This document shows positions 42,580-51,017 of a stretch of 59,912 nt of DNA, in pieces. Both the position numbers and the translations under genes were made by a program. The stretch is from Candidatus Caldatribacterium sp. (GTDB taxonomy: Bacteria; Atribacterota; Atribacteria; Atribacterales; Caldatribacteriaceae): assembly GCA_025060675.1 (NCBI GenBank), contig JANXBI010000051.1, positions 1 through 59,912 of the forward strand, read 5' to 3'. The notes beneath the pieces are model-generated. The model was given only the letters and a program-made list of their open reading frames with translations. It was not told the origin of the DNA and did no database searches. How positions within the stretch are numbered: the first letter of the stretch is position 1; each line of letters starts with the position of its first letter.

Positions 42580-43287
42580 GTGACAGAGCTTAGTATTGCA
42601 GTAAGTTTTGCGGCGGGATTTTTGTCGTTTCTTTCCCCGTGTGTTCTTGCCATTGCTCCGGCATACCTCGGATATATTGCCGGAGTGGAGGCCATACAAA
42701 ACGATCGTCGGAAGGTGGTTCTCCATACTCTCTTTTTTGTGCTTGGTTTTGTCGGGGTTTTCATTGTCATGGGTATCGGGGCGTCGCTCGTTGGGGGGTT
42801 TCTTTTTCGACACCGGGTATGGTTTAACCGTATTGCCGGTGGTGTTATCGTCCTCTTCGGGCTTCAGGTCTTAGGCATCGTGAAAATTCGAGCGTTGTAC
42901 ATGGAACGGCATGCGAATTTCCCCTTTTCCCTTGGAATGCTGCGGAGTCTCTTCCTTGGCGTTTCTTTTGGTCTTGGCTGGACCCCCTGCGTCGGACCAG
43001 TGCTTGGATCTATCCTCCTTTATGTCTCTACGTTAGGGAGAGTGTGGGAGGGAGGATTCCTCCTTTTTGTGTACGCAATGGGCCTTGCTCTTCCTTTTCT
43101 CCTTCTTGGCGCTGGGTTGGGCTGGGTTACCGAAGTATTTCGCCGCGTCCAAAAACGGGGGAGAATGGTGGAACTTGGAAGCGGTATCCTCCTTATAAGT
43201 TTAGGGGTTATCCTCCTCTTTGGGAGGATGGATGTCTTTTTGCGTCTTTGGGGTTCGTTCAATCCAGAAGCATGGCTGACCAAATAA
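42580..43287 (+). CDS. ccdA: CcdA-family thiol-disulfide transport membrane protein
   Basis: 235 residues with six membrane helices. The two conserved Cys-Pro sites are FLSPCVLAIAPAYLGYIAG (helix 1) and LGWTPCVGPVLGSIL (helix 4). The family moves electrons from cytoplasmic thioredoxin across the inner membrane, for cytochrome c maturation or reduction of extracytoplasmic thiols. The usual S-P-C-x-x-P is S-P-C-V-L-A here. The start is GTG behind AAGGAG. No c-type cytochrome gene is nearby. Confidence 0.87.
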   Translation: MTELSIAVSFAAGFLSFLSPCVLAIAPAYLGYIAGVEAIQNDRRKVVLHTLFFVLGFVGVFIVMGIGASLVGGFLFRHRVWFNRIAGGVIVLFGLQVLGIVKIRALYMERHANFPFSLGMLRSLFLGVSFGLGWTPCVGPVLGSILLYVSTLGRVWEGGFLLFVYAMGLALPFLLLGAGLGWVTEVFRRVQKRGRMVELGSGILLISLGVILLFGRMDVFLRLWGSFNPEAWLTK

Positions 43288-43305
43288 GTGAGGAGCTGAA
43301 AGACT

Positions 43306-44127
43306 TTGCCTCTGGCCAAAAGGAACGATCAACCGGTTAAAGCCTTTGGGGAGGTTTCGAAGAAACTTAACCTCTCTTCCCGAGTGTACCGCGGTATTCA
43401 CCCTATTCCTGTGGATCGTATTGTAGGGAGTGTGGGGAGAGCGACGGACCTCCTCCCAGGCTTTCGACTTCGCCATCCCGATGTGCGTTACTATCGGATT
43501 CGACGGGCTATGGAACGGGGGGAAATACTTCCTCCCATTATCGTTTACAAGGTGGGAGATGAGTATTATGTTCTCGACGGAAATCACCGAGTGGCGGTGG
43601 CAAAGGAGCTCGGTATGGAGTTCATCGATGCAGAGGTTATTGAATTTTTCCCAGCCGAGCGTCGGGAGAGCAAGACATTGCGGGCAAAACGTATGGAGTT
43701 TGAAAATCTGACCGGCCTTAAAGGAATCGATGCCAGTGAACCTCGGCACTATGATTCCTTTCTGAACTACATCAAAGATTACGCTCAGCGAATGGAGCTT
43801 TTCCTGGGACGGAAAGTTCCCCTCAAAGAAGCGGCGCTAAACTGGTTCCTTTGTGTGTATACTCCTGCGGTACAAGCTATCGTGGAAAAAGGGCTTGAGG
43901 ATGCTTTCCCTGAAAAGAGCCTTGCCGATATTTTTGCCTATATCATGGATTACAAATGGTACAAGAGTCAAAAAGAGGGATATGATATTGGCTTTGACGC
44001 GGCATTGCAAGGGTTTGCTGAGGAAATTGTCGGCAAGAAGGAAGTTCTTGGAGAAGAGAAGCGGAGCTTTGTGCAGCGGTTCGGAGGTATTCTTGAGGAG
44101 GTTCTCCCATGGCTCAAGAAAGAATGA
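43306..44127 (+). CDS. ParB/sulfiredoxin-like nucleotide-binding domain protein
   Basis: 273 residues. The region about 27-120 has the ParB/Srx fold pattern: IPVDRIVGSVGR, then PPIIVYKVGDEYYVLDGNHRVAVAKELG (key D-G-N-H-R) and FIDAEVIEF. The rest is helical with charged residues and no clear family. No HTH is seen, so it is not a partition ParB; DUF4032-like or kinase-like roles are possible. The start is TTG with GAGGAG about ten bases before it. Its end overlaps the Ca2+-ATPase gene by 19 bases. Confidence 0.7.
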   Translation: MPLAKRNDQPVKAFGEVSKKLNLSSRVYRGIHPIPVDRIVGSVGRATDLLPGFRLRHPDVRYYRIRRAMERGEILPPIIVYKVGDEYYVLDGNHRVAVAKELGMEFIDAEVIEFFPAERRESKTLRAKRMEFENLTGLKGIDASEPRHYDSFLNYIKDYAQRMELFLGRKVPLKEAALNWFLCVYTPAVQAIVEKGLEDAFPEKSLADIFAYIMDYKWYKSQKEGYDIGFDAALQGFAEEIVGKKEVLGEEKRSFVQRFGGILEEVLPWLKKE

Positions 44128-46730
44128 GCTGGCATACCTTGTCTCCTGAAGAAGTTGCTGCCTTCTTGGGAACGAGTGCAATCTCGGGTCTATCTCAAGA
44201 AGAAGCTGAAAGGCGCTTGAAGGAGTACGGACCGAACGTTTTGACCGCGAAGAAGACGAAGAGTGTCATAGCTATGTTTCTCGAACAGTTTCGCGATTTT
44301 CTCGTTCTCATCCTGCTTGGAGCAGCAGCAATTTCCCTTGTTCTCGGAGAGACGACCGATTCCTTAGTCATTATTGCTATTCTCGTTGTCAATGCCTGTC
44401 TTGGGGTTTTCCAGGAGTACCGAGCAAAGAAAGCTCTTGAGGCTTTGAAACGGATGAGCGTTCCAGAGTGCGAGGTGATTCGCTCGGGGACTCCTCGACG
44501 GATACGTACGGAGTTCCTTGTTCCTGGGGATATTGTCGTGCTCCATGAAGGGGACATCGTCCCTGCAGACCTTCGCCTCGTGGAAGTTAAAGCCCTGCGG
44601 ATTGACGAGGCAAGTCTTACAGGAGAGTCGGTACCGGTGGAAAAGGATACAGTGGTCCTTCCTGAAGAGACTCCCCTCCCAGAGCGGGTGAATATGGCCT
44701 TTGCGGGAACGGTTGTGACCTATGGACGTGGGAAAGGTATCGTCGTGGCTACGGGGATGGACCGAGAGATCGGCCGCATTGCCTCCCTTCTTGAGGAGGA
44801 AGAAGAAACCGTAACGCCCCTTCAGAGACGTCTGGCAGGATTAGGAAAGCTCCTTGGGCTTCTCACCATAGGCATATGTGCCCTCGTTTTTCTGGTTGGA
44901 TTCGTGCGGGGCGAACCGCTTTTTGAAATGTTTATGACCGCTGTAAGTCTTGCGGTGGCGGCAATTCCTGAAGGTTTACCTGCGGTAGTTACTGTGGTCC
45001 TCGCTTTGGGGGTCTTCCGCATGAGCAAACACAATGCCATTGTTCGCAAGCTTCCTGCTGTAGAAACGCTTGGCTGCACAACCTATATCTGTACAGACAA
45101 AACGGGAACGCTCACCGAAAACCGGATGGTTGTTCGCAAAGCTTGGACTTTTGGGGACAACATGGAACGTCTTTTGGCTATTGCTACGCTTTGCAACGAT
45201 GCTTTCCTTGGAGAGGGAGAGAATGAGCGTTCTGGGGACCCTACAGAAGTCGCGCTTCTTACGTACGCAAAAAGCCAAGGATTCCCTTGGCAGGAGTGGC
45301 GCACCATGTACCCTCGTTACGACGAGATTCCTTTTGATTCGGGACGGAAACGTATGTCTACACTTCATGTCATCGATGGGCAATATGTGCTCTTTACAAA
45401 GGGTGCTCCTGAAATTCTCCTAGAGCGATGTTCGTTCTATGAGGCGCAAGGGCAAATTCTCCCTCTTGGGGAGAAGGAAAGAGAACAAATTCGCCAAGCG
45501 CAAGAGACCATGGCTTCGGAAGCCTTGCGAGTACTTGCCTTTGCCTTTCGTATGCTTCCCAGTGCGAGACTCTCTGCAGAGGCAGAGCAGGATCTCATCT
45601 TTGTAGGACTTCTTGGCATGATAGATCCGCCGCGGAAAGAGGTTTATGGAGCGCTTGCTGAAGCAAAGAGAGCGGGTATTGAAACGGTCATGATTACCGG
45701 CGACAGCGCTCTTACTGCGGAAGCCATTGCGAAGGAACTTGGAATGTTGGAGCCAGGAGATGAGATTCTTACGGGCCAAGAGCTTGAGCGTCTCCCTCAT
45801 GAGGAACTCAGAAAACGGATTCGGAGGGTTCGAGTTTTTGCCCGTGTCTGGCCTGAGCAGAAACTTCGTATCGTTGAGGCTCTCCAAGAGAGTGGCGAGG
45901 TAGTGGCCATGACTGGGGATGGAGTTAACGACGCGCCAGCTCTGAAGAAAGCTGACATTGGAGTTGCTATGGGAATCACTGGAACTGATGTGGCTAAGGA
46001 AGTTGCCGATATGGTTCTCGCTGATGACAACTTCGCTACAATCGTGCGAGCCGTAAAGGAGGGGCGAGTCATTTTTGATAATATCCGGAAGTTCGTAGTC
46101 TATCTCCTCTCCTGTAACCTTGGAGAAATCGGGGCGGTGTTTGTGCCCATTCTCCTTGGGCTTGCTCGTCCTCTTGCTCCAGTGCAGATACTCCTCGTAA
46201 ACCTTGTTACTGATGGGCTTCCTGCCTTAGCCTTAGGAGTTGAAGCTCCAGAGCCTGATCTTATGCTTCGCCGACCTCGTCATCCTAAGGAAGGCATTAT
46301 CACTCCTTTTTACATGCGGACCATTCTCTTTGGAGCCTTATTCATTACCTTGGCAGTTGTTTTGGCCTTTGTCTTTGGTATGCGTCTTTGGGGGTTGCAT
46401 GCTGCAAGAACTATCGCTTTTGTCACTTTGGGCCTTGGTGAGCTCTGGAGGGCGTATAGTTTCCGTTCCGAACGTCTCAATGCTTGGAGGGTGGACCCTC
46501 GGACAAACCTCTTTCTCCTTGAGGCCTGTGGTATTTCCCTTGTTGTCATTCTGGCGAGCGTTGTTGTTCCGGTGCTACGGAACATCTTTGATACCCATCT
46601 CCTGACATTCACCCAGTGGATGTTTGCTTTGGGTTTCTCTCTGTTTTCCTTTATTGCTTTCGAGGTGAGGAAGTTTTTCGTGAGGAGGGATGCGTATGGA
46701 AGTGAAAATCGTGGCCCTCGAAAACCCTAA
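44109..46730 (+). CDS. P-type Ca2+-transporting ATPase (SERCA/PMCA type)
   Basis: 873 residues. N-terminal cation-ATPase domain, actuator with SLTGESVPVEKD, M4 AAIPEGLPAVV, phosphorylation site CTDKTGTLTEN (D330), KGAPEILL, MITGD, and hinge TGDGVNDAPALKKADIGVAMG. M4 P-E-G-L and M6 N-L-V-T-D-G carry the Ca2+ ligands of IIA pumps. It expels Ca2+ (or Mn2+) from the cytoplasm. RBS GAGGAGG precedes ATG 44109. Confidence 0.94.
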   Translation: MAQERMSWHTLSPEEVAAFLGTSAISGLSQEEAERRLKEYGPNVLTAKKTKSVIAMFLEQFRDFLVLILLGAAAISLVLGETTDSLVIIAILVVNACLGVFQEYRAKKALEALKRMSVPECEVIRSGTPRRIRTEFLVPGDIVVLHEGDIVPADLRLVEVKALRIDEASLTGESVPVEKDTVVLPEETPLPERVNMAFAGTVVTYGRGKGIVVATGMDREIGRIASLLEEEEETVTPLQRRLAGLGKLLGLLTIGICALVFLVGFVRGEPLFEMFMTAVSLAVAAIPEGLPAVVTVVLALGVFRMSKHNAIVRKLPAVETLGCTTYICTDKTGTLTENRMVVRKAWTFGDNMERLLAIATLCNDAFLGEGENERSGDPTEVALLTYAKSQGFPWQEWRTMYPRYDEIPFDSGRKRMSTLHVIDGQYVLFTKGAPEILLERCSFYEAQGQILPLGEKEREQIRQAQETMASEALRVLAFAFRMLPSARLSAEAEQDLIFVGLLGMIDPPRKEVYGALAEAKRAGIETVMITGDSALTAEAIAKELGMLEPGDEILTGQELERLPHEELRKRIRRVRVFARVWPEQKLRIVEALQESGEVVAMTGDGVNDAPALKKADIGVAMGITGTDVAKEVADMVLADDNFATIVRAVKEGRVIFDNIRKFVVYLLSCNLGEIGAVFVPILLGLARPLAPVQILLVNLVTDGLPALALGVEAPEPDLMLRRPRHPKEGIITPFYMRTILFGALFITLAVVLAFVFGMRLWGLHAARTIAFVTLGLGELWRAYSFRSERLNAWRVDPRTNLFLLEACGISLVVILASVVVPVLRNIFDTHLLTFTQWMFALGFSLFSFIAFEVRKFFVRRDAYGSENRGPRKP

Positions 46731-47178
46731 AGGGTACAATGTAATTCTTGGACAGGCCCACTTTATCAAGACTGTTGAGGATCTCCACGAAGTCCTTGTT
46801 AGCTCATCGCCAGCACTGAAGTTCGGTATTGCGTTTTGTGAATCTTCTGGCCCTTGTCTTGTCCGCTACAGCGGGAATGACGAAGAGCTTGTGGAACTCG
46901 CTAAAAGAAATGCCCTCCTTCTTTCTGCGGGACACGTGTTTGTTATTTTCCTGAAGGATGGGTATCCAATCAATGTCCTCAACGCGGTAAAAATGGTTCC
47001 AGAGGTGTGCCGCATCTTCTGTGCGAGTGCCAACCCAATTGAGGTCGTCCTTGTCGAGACAGAACAAGGGCGAGGGGTGCTTGGAGTGGTGGATGGATTG
47101 AAGACCAAGGGTGTCGAAACGGAGCAAGATATTGCTGATCGGAAGGCATTTCTGCGGAGAATTGGGTACAAGCTATGA
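46696..47178 (+). CDS. Adenosine-specific kinase family protein (DUF355)
   Basis: 160 residues. The family pattern includes LGQAHFIKTVEDLHE, KFGIAFCESSGPCLVRYSGND in part, GHVFVIFLKDGYPINVLNAVK in part and CRIFCASANPIEVVL. This matches the PF04008 adenosine-specific kinase family known from archaea and thermophiles (Pyrobaculum PAE2307). ATG 46696 is favoured by GAGGAGG eight bases upstream; ATG 46690 falls too close. The stop overlaps the DUF763 start by 4 bases. Confidence 0.87.
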   Translation: MEVKIVALENPKGYNVILGQAHFIKTVEDLHEVLVSSSPALKFGIAFCESSGPCLVRYSGNDEELVELAKRNALLLSAGHVFVIFLKDGYPINVLNAVKMVPEVCRIFCASANPIEVVLVETEQGRGVLGVVDGLKTKGVETEQDIADRKAFLRRIGYKL

Positions 47179-48287
47179 GGCGAAGTGGTTTTGCGGATTT
47201 GCCTCTCCATGGGGGGCACTGCCCCCCATGGCTTTTTGAACGGATGAAGAGACTTGGCAGATACCTTGTTGAGGCTACGGTTGCCCTTTTTGGTCCTGAA
47301 GAATTCCTTCGCCGCATTGCCGATCCGGTTTTCTTTCAATCTCTTGGGTGTTTGCTAGGGTTTGATTGGCACTCGAGTGGTCTCACTACAACACTCTGTG
47401 GAGCCTTAAAAGAAGCACTCCGAGGGAAAGAAAGAGACTTGGGGTTGTACATATGTGGGGGGAAGGGGGGAGCGTCACGGAATACTCCTGAAGAAATCCT
47501 CCGCTATAGCGAACGTGACGCGTTGCCTTTTGGAGAGGTGCTCATCAAGTACAGTCGGCTCAGTGCAAAAGTGGACAATACTGCTCTTCAAGATGGGTAT
47601 ACCCTTTACCACCATGTTTTCTTCTTCACTGCTTCTGGGAAGTGGTCAGTAGTCCAACAGGGGATGAACCCTGTGAACCGTCTTGCCCGACGGTACCACT
47701 GGTTAGGCGAGCGGGTGAAAGATTTCGTCTGTGAGCCTCACAGTGGGATTTGTGGTGTTCAGGAAGCGTGGGTGCTTAACCTTGTGGCTCGCGAGAGTAA
47801 ATCTTGTCAAGAGGGAATTGTCACCATGATTAGGGAAGGATTTCCTGTGGTACGACGGTATGTGCGCGATACCCTGCGTCATCTCGTCCTTCCGAAGCGT
47901 CATGAGATAAGGAGGGAGGACTTTGACCTTTCCCGGATTGAGCGAACCCTTGCAGCGGTATGTGAACAGAAACCATCTTCCTTTCTTGAGGTCCTTGGAG
48001 CACAAGGAGTAGGACAGAAAACGCTACGGGCTCTTGCCTTAGCGGCAGAAATTGTCCTTGGGACGCCCCCAAGCTATACGGATCCAGTGAGCTTTTCTTT
48101 CGCCCATGGGGGAAAGGACGGCACACCTTTCCCAATTGACCGGGAAACGTATGACGCCACCATCGATTTCCTCGCTCAAGTGGTGGAACGGATGAAAATC
48201 GGGGTTTCAGAAAAAGAAAAGGTGTATGAGCAGTTGCGACTGCTCAGCGGAGGGGAGGGAAAACGATGGATGTTCTGGAAGCATTGA
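47175..48287 (+). CDS. DUF763 family protein
   Basis: 370 residues. N-terminal ADLPLHGGHCPPWLFERM, the middle LYICGGKGGASRNTPEEI, and DNTALQDGYTLYHHVFFF fit DUF763, a family found mainly in archaea and thermophiles. The C-terminal PSSFLEVLGAQGVGQKTLRALAL carries a helix-hairpin-helix-like segment, suggesting nucleic-acid contact. Function unknown. The first 20 codons contain a terminator-like hairpin. The end overlaps the nitroreductase gene by 22 bases. Confidence 0.87.
   Translation: MRRSGFADLPLHGGHCPPWLFERMKRLGRYLVEATVALFGPEEFLRRIADPVFFQSLGCLLGFDWHSSGLTTTLCGALKEALRGKERDLGLYICGGKGGASRNTPEEILRYSERDALPFGEVLIKYSRLSAKVDNTALQDGYTLYHHVFFFTASGKWSVVQQGMNPVNRLARRYHWLGERVKDFVCEPHSGICGVQEAWVLNLVARESKSCQEGIVTMIREGFPVVRRYVRDTLRHLVLPKRHEIRREDFDLSRIERTLAAVCEQKPSSFLEVLGAQGVGQKTLRALALAAEIVLGTPPSYTDPVSFSFAHGGKDGTPFPIDRETYDATIDFLAQVVERMKIGVSEKEKVYEQLRLLSGGEGKRWMFWKH
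47206..47237 (+). terminator. Terminator-like hairpin inside the DUF763 coding start
   Basis: CCATGGGGGGC (47207-47217) pairs perfectly with GCCCCCCATGG (47221-47231) around ACT, and CTTTTTG follows. This is an 11-bp GC-rich stem plus a five-base T-run, which is what an intrinsic terminator looks like, yet it lies in codons 11-21 of an intact gene. Confidence 0.7.
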
Positions 48288-48763
48288 GAACCCGCCGTTC
48301 TGTTCGTCGCTTTGCTGCACAGCCTGTGGAGCGGGAGAAAATTGAGGCGATTATCGACTGTGCTCGGCTCGCTCCTTCGGCGAATAATCTCCAACCTTGG
48401 GAATTCGTAGTGGTAACGGATGCCAAGATGCGAGAAGAGATAGCTCGGCTCACTGATTATGGAAAGTTTATCCGTGAGGCTCCAGTTCTTGTGGCTGTGT
48501 TCTGTAAGGATACGAAGTACTACTTGGAGGATGGGTGTGCAGCGACAGAGAACATTCTCCTTGCCGCTTGGGCTCTTGGTCTTGGGTCGTGTTGGGTTGC
48601 CGGAGATAAAAAACCCTACGCTGAAGATGTTCGCCGCCTCCTTAGGGTCCCGGAAGGGTATCGTCTTGTGAGCCTTGTGGCCCTGGGGTATCCAGCTCAT
48701 GTGCCACAGGGTCATATCTTCAAGCGAGAACTTCGAGAGGTACTCCATTGGGAGAAGTTTTGA
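48266..48763 (+). CDS. Nitroreductase-family FMN protein
   Basis: 165 residues. RRSVRRF opens (FMN phosphate contacts), RLAPSANNLQPWEFVVV is the family signature, LAAWALGLGSCWVAG the second FMN segment, and VALGYPAH the last. It is a short NAD(P)H-dependent flavin reductase; substrate unknown. RBS GGAGGGGAGGG precedes the ATG. Confidence 0.9.
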   Translation: MDVLEALRTRRSVRRFAAQPVEREKIEAIIDCARLAPSANNLQPWEFVVVTDAKMREEIARLTDYGKFIREAPVLVAVFCKDTKYYLEDGCAATENILLAAWALGLGSCWVAGDKKPYAEDVRRLLRVPEGYRLVSLVALGYPAHVPQGHIFKRELREVLHWEKF

Positions 48764-48778
48764 GAGGGGTGGGATACC

Positions 48779-49258
48779 ATGAAAGTCGGTGTGCTCTCAG
48801 ATAGTCACGACCATCTGCCACTTCTTCGGAAGGCTCTCGATGTTCTCCAAAAGGAGGGTGCAGAGCTTATTCTTCATGCGGGGGATTACGTGGCTCCTTT
48901 TTCAGTAGCCGTTTTGGCGGAACTTACTGTTCCTTGGTGGGGGGTTCTTGGGAACAACGATGGAGAAATTCTTGGTATTTTCCAGAAATCTGAGGGACGA
49001 ATTAAGGCTCCGTTTCTTGAGCTTGAGGAGAAAGGGTATCGAATCTTCGTTTCCCACTTCTATCAGCCGGCAAAGCTTGCCCTGGCCAGTGGTCACTATG
49101 ACCTTGTGGTGTATGGACATACCCACGAAGCTATTATCAAAGAGGAGGGGAGAACCATTCTCGTGAATCCTGGAGAGGTTTGCGGCCTTTTGAGTGGCAG
49201 GCCCACAGTGGCTTTTTGTGATCTTGAGCGAAAGGTAGCAAAACTCCTTGATATTTGA
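48779..49258 (+). CDS. YfcE/MJ0936-type metallophosphoesterase
   Basis: 159 residues. All five calcineurin-like motifs: SDSHDH, HAGDYV, GNND, VSHFY (the His), VYGHTHEA. The small YfcE/MJ0936 type hydrolyses phosphodiesters in vitro; its native substrate is open. Confidence 0.92.
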   Translation: MKVGVLSDSHDHLPLLRKALDVLQKEGAELILHAGDYVAPFSVAVLAELTVPWWGVLGNNDGEILGIFQKSEGRIKAPFLELEEKGYRIFVSHFYQPAKLALASGHYDLVVYGHTHEAIIKEEGRTILVNPGEVCGLLSGRPTVAFCDLERKVAKLLDI

Positions 49259-49291
49259 TTTAATATTGGCAAATTCCTCAGGAGGCAGGAT

Positions 49292-49954
49292 ATGGAGGTT
49301 TTGCGAGAACACTTTGTCCGGCAGCTGACTGAGCTCCAAGAAGACCTGGTGAATATGACCCATGCGGCTGAGAAGATGCTCGAGATGGCGGTAGAATCCT
49401 TAAAGGAGCAGAACGTGGAGAAGGCTCGCGAAGTTATTGCCTTAGACGATGTTGTGGACGATTACAACTTTAAGATTGAGGAAAAATGCCTTCGGATGAT
49501 TGCCTTACAGCAGCCAGTGGCTAAGGATCTCCGAACTATTGCAGCGATTCTGAAAATCATCACCGATGTAGAGCGAATTGGTGACTATTCCATTGATATC
49601 GCAAAATTCAGCATTCGTCTTGCTGAGAATCCTATCTTTCGACCCTTCGTTGAGGTTCCAAAGATGGCGGAAATTGTCATCCACATGCTCGAAGAGACTA
49701 TCACTGCTTTCCTTCGCCGGGATCTTGGGATTGTCCAAAGAGTTATCGATGCCGATGCGCAAGTTGACGCGCTGTACCGGGCAATTCATGAGGATGTGGT
49801 GCAAAGCATTGAAGCCGATCCTCGGGTTGCGCGTCAGGCTATCTGGGTGCTTATGATTGCCCGCTATCTTGAGCGTATTGGTGACCATATTACGAACATC
49901 ACTGAGCGTATTTACTACGTGGAGACCGGAGAAATGCTCGAGCTCCACCAGTGA
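49292..49954 (+). CDS. phoU: Phosphate-uptake regulator PhoU
   Basis: 220 residues, all helical, with two PhoU repeats: the first has DDVVDDYNFKIEEKCLRMIALQQPVAKDLR in part (key E-x-x-C-x-x-x-I-A-x-x-x-P-x-A-x-D-L-R) and DVERIGDYSIDIA, the second ARYLERIGDHITNI. It binds metal clusters and tunes phosphate transport with PhoR and PstB, none of which is in the window. RBS CAGGAGGC. Confidence 0.92.
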   Translation: MEVLREHFVRQLTELQEDLVNMTHAAEKMLEMAVESLKEQNVEKAREVIALDDVVDDYNFKIEEKCLRMIALQQPVAKDLRTIAAILKIITDVERIGDYSIDIAKFSIRLAENPIFRPFVEVPKMAEIVIHMLEETITAFLRRDLGIVQRVIDADAQVDALYRAIHEDVVQSIEADPRVARQAIWVLMIARYLERIGDHITNITERIYYVETGEMLELHQ

Positions 49955-49966
49955 GGGGGTGAAAAG

Positions 49967-50545
49967 GTGGAGGAACGGACCATCGTGTACTTTGATGCCG
50001 CTGGGCCGCAAAATACCGATATAGCTCTTGCCTGTGCACTCCGTAGAGCAAAAGAGGGAGATATCAGGTATATCGTGGTGGCTTCAAGTTCTGGTGAGAC
50101 GGCGCTGCGTCTTGGAGAGGAAGCGCGGCGGGAAGGATACCAAGGAAAGATTGTAGTATGTACGTACCACGCGGGATTTTCGGGAGGAGATGTTATTGCT
50201 CTCCCTCCCGAGCGTCGAGCGCTTCTTGAAGCCATGGGCATGACAGTTGTGCAAGGGTTGCATGCGTTGAGTGGTATTTCTCGATCGTTCCGACAGCGTT
50301 TTGGGGGGTTGAGTATTCCCGAAATCATCGCTGAAAGCTTTCGCCGAATTTCAGAAGGCTTCAAGGTAGCGGTTGAGGTAGCCATCATGGCCGCTGATGC
50401 GGGAGTCATCCCCACTACGGAGGACGTTATTGCCCTTGGAGGCAAGGCTAAGGGTGTAGACACTGCTGTCCTCCTTCGCCCTTGTCATCAGAATTCCTTT
50501 TTCGACCTTAAGGTGCGGGAAATTCTCTGCATGCCTCGATCATAG
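49967..50545 (+). CDS. Stand-alone pyruvate-kinase C-terminal domain protein
   Basis: 192 residues of the PK_C-like family. TIVYFDAAGPQNTDIALACALRRA in part, IVVASSSGETAL (as in the C domain of pyruvate kinase), KIVVCTYHAGF and EVAIMAADAGVI define it. There is no barrel or B domain, so it is not pyruvate kinase. It may bind a phosphorylated effector. Function unknown. Confidence 0.82.
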   Translation: MEERTIVYFDAAGPQNTDIALACALRRAKEGDIRYIVVASSSGETALRLGEEARREGYQGKIVVCTYHAGFSGGDVIALPPERRALLEAMGMTVVQGLHALSGISRSFRQRFGGLSIPEIIAESFRRISEGFKVAVEVAIMAADAGVIPTTEDVIALGGKAKGVDTAVLLRPCHQNSFFDLKVREILCMPRS

Positions 50546-50562
50546 AAAAGGAGGCCATAGAG

Positions 50563-51003
50563 ATGAGCGTTCTAACCTTTCGTGCATCGGGAGAGTGGGT
50601 CGGAGGTCTGCGGATTGAAACAAAAGTGCGACAGTTTTCCTTGAGTTTTGACGAACCGCCCTCTCTTGGTGGTAAGGACTCTGCACCGAATCCTGTGGAG
50701 GGGCTTCTTGCTGCTTTTGTTGGGTGTTTGGGCATTGTGACTATCATTGTTGCCCGAGAGAGGAATCTCCCAGTAGAAAAGATTGCTGTCGAGGCTGAGG
50801 GAGATCTTGATCCCCGTGGTTTCATGGGACAATATGACCTTGTTCGCCCTGGGTTTTTGGCCTTGCGTTTTGTGGTGAAAGTAAGCGGAAGACTTTCCTC
50901 AGATGACCTTGCGGCTCTCCTTGAGGAAGTCAAGAAACGGTGTCCGGTTTCCGATGTCTTAAGCCACGGTACGAAGGTTGAGGGGAAAATTGAAAGTGCC
51001 TAA
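50563..51003 (+). CDS. OsmC-family protein
   Basis: 146 residues. NPVEGLLAAFVGCLGIVT carries the first redox Cys (about residue 58), and KRCPVSDVL the second (about 126), the OsmC/Ohr pair. Members detoxify organic hydroperoxides. Weak RBS AAAGGAGG before the ATG. Confidence 0.87.
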   Translation: MSVLTFRASGEWVGGLRIETKVRQFSLSFDEPPSLGGKDSAPNPVEGLLAAFVGCLGIVTIIVARERNLPVEKIAVEAEGDLDPRGFMGQYDLVRPGFLALRFVVKVSGRLSSDDLAALLEEVKKRCPVSDVLSHGTKVEGKIESA

Positions 51004-51017
51004 AGAAGGGACAGAAG

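Noticed and set aside
43306..44127. Chromosome partition protein ParB
   Set aside because: Only the ParB/Srx-like nucleotide site is seen; there is no HTH, no ParA neighbour and no parS-like site.
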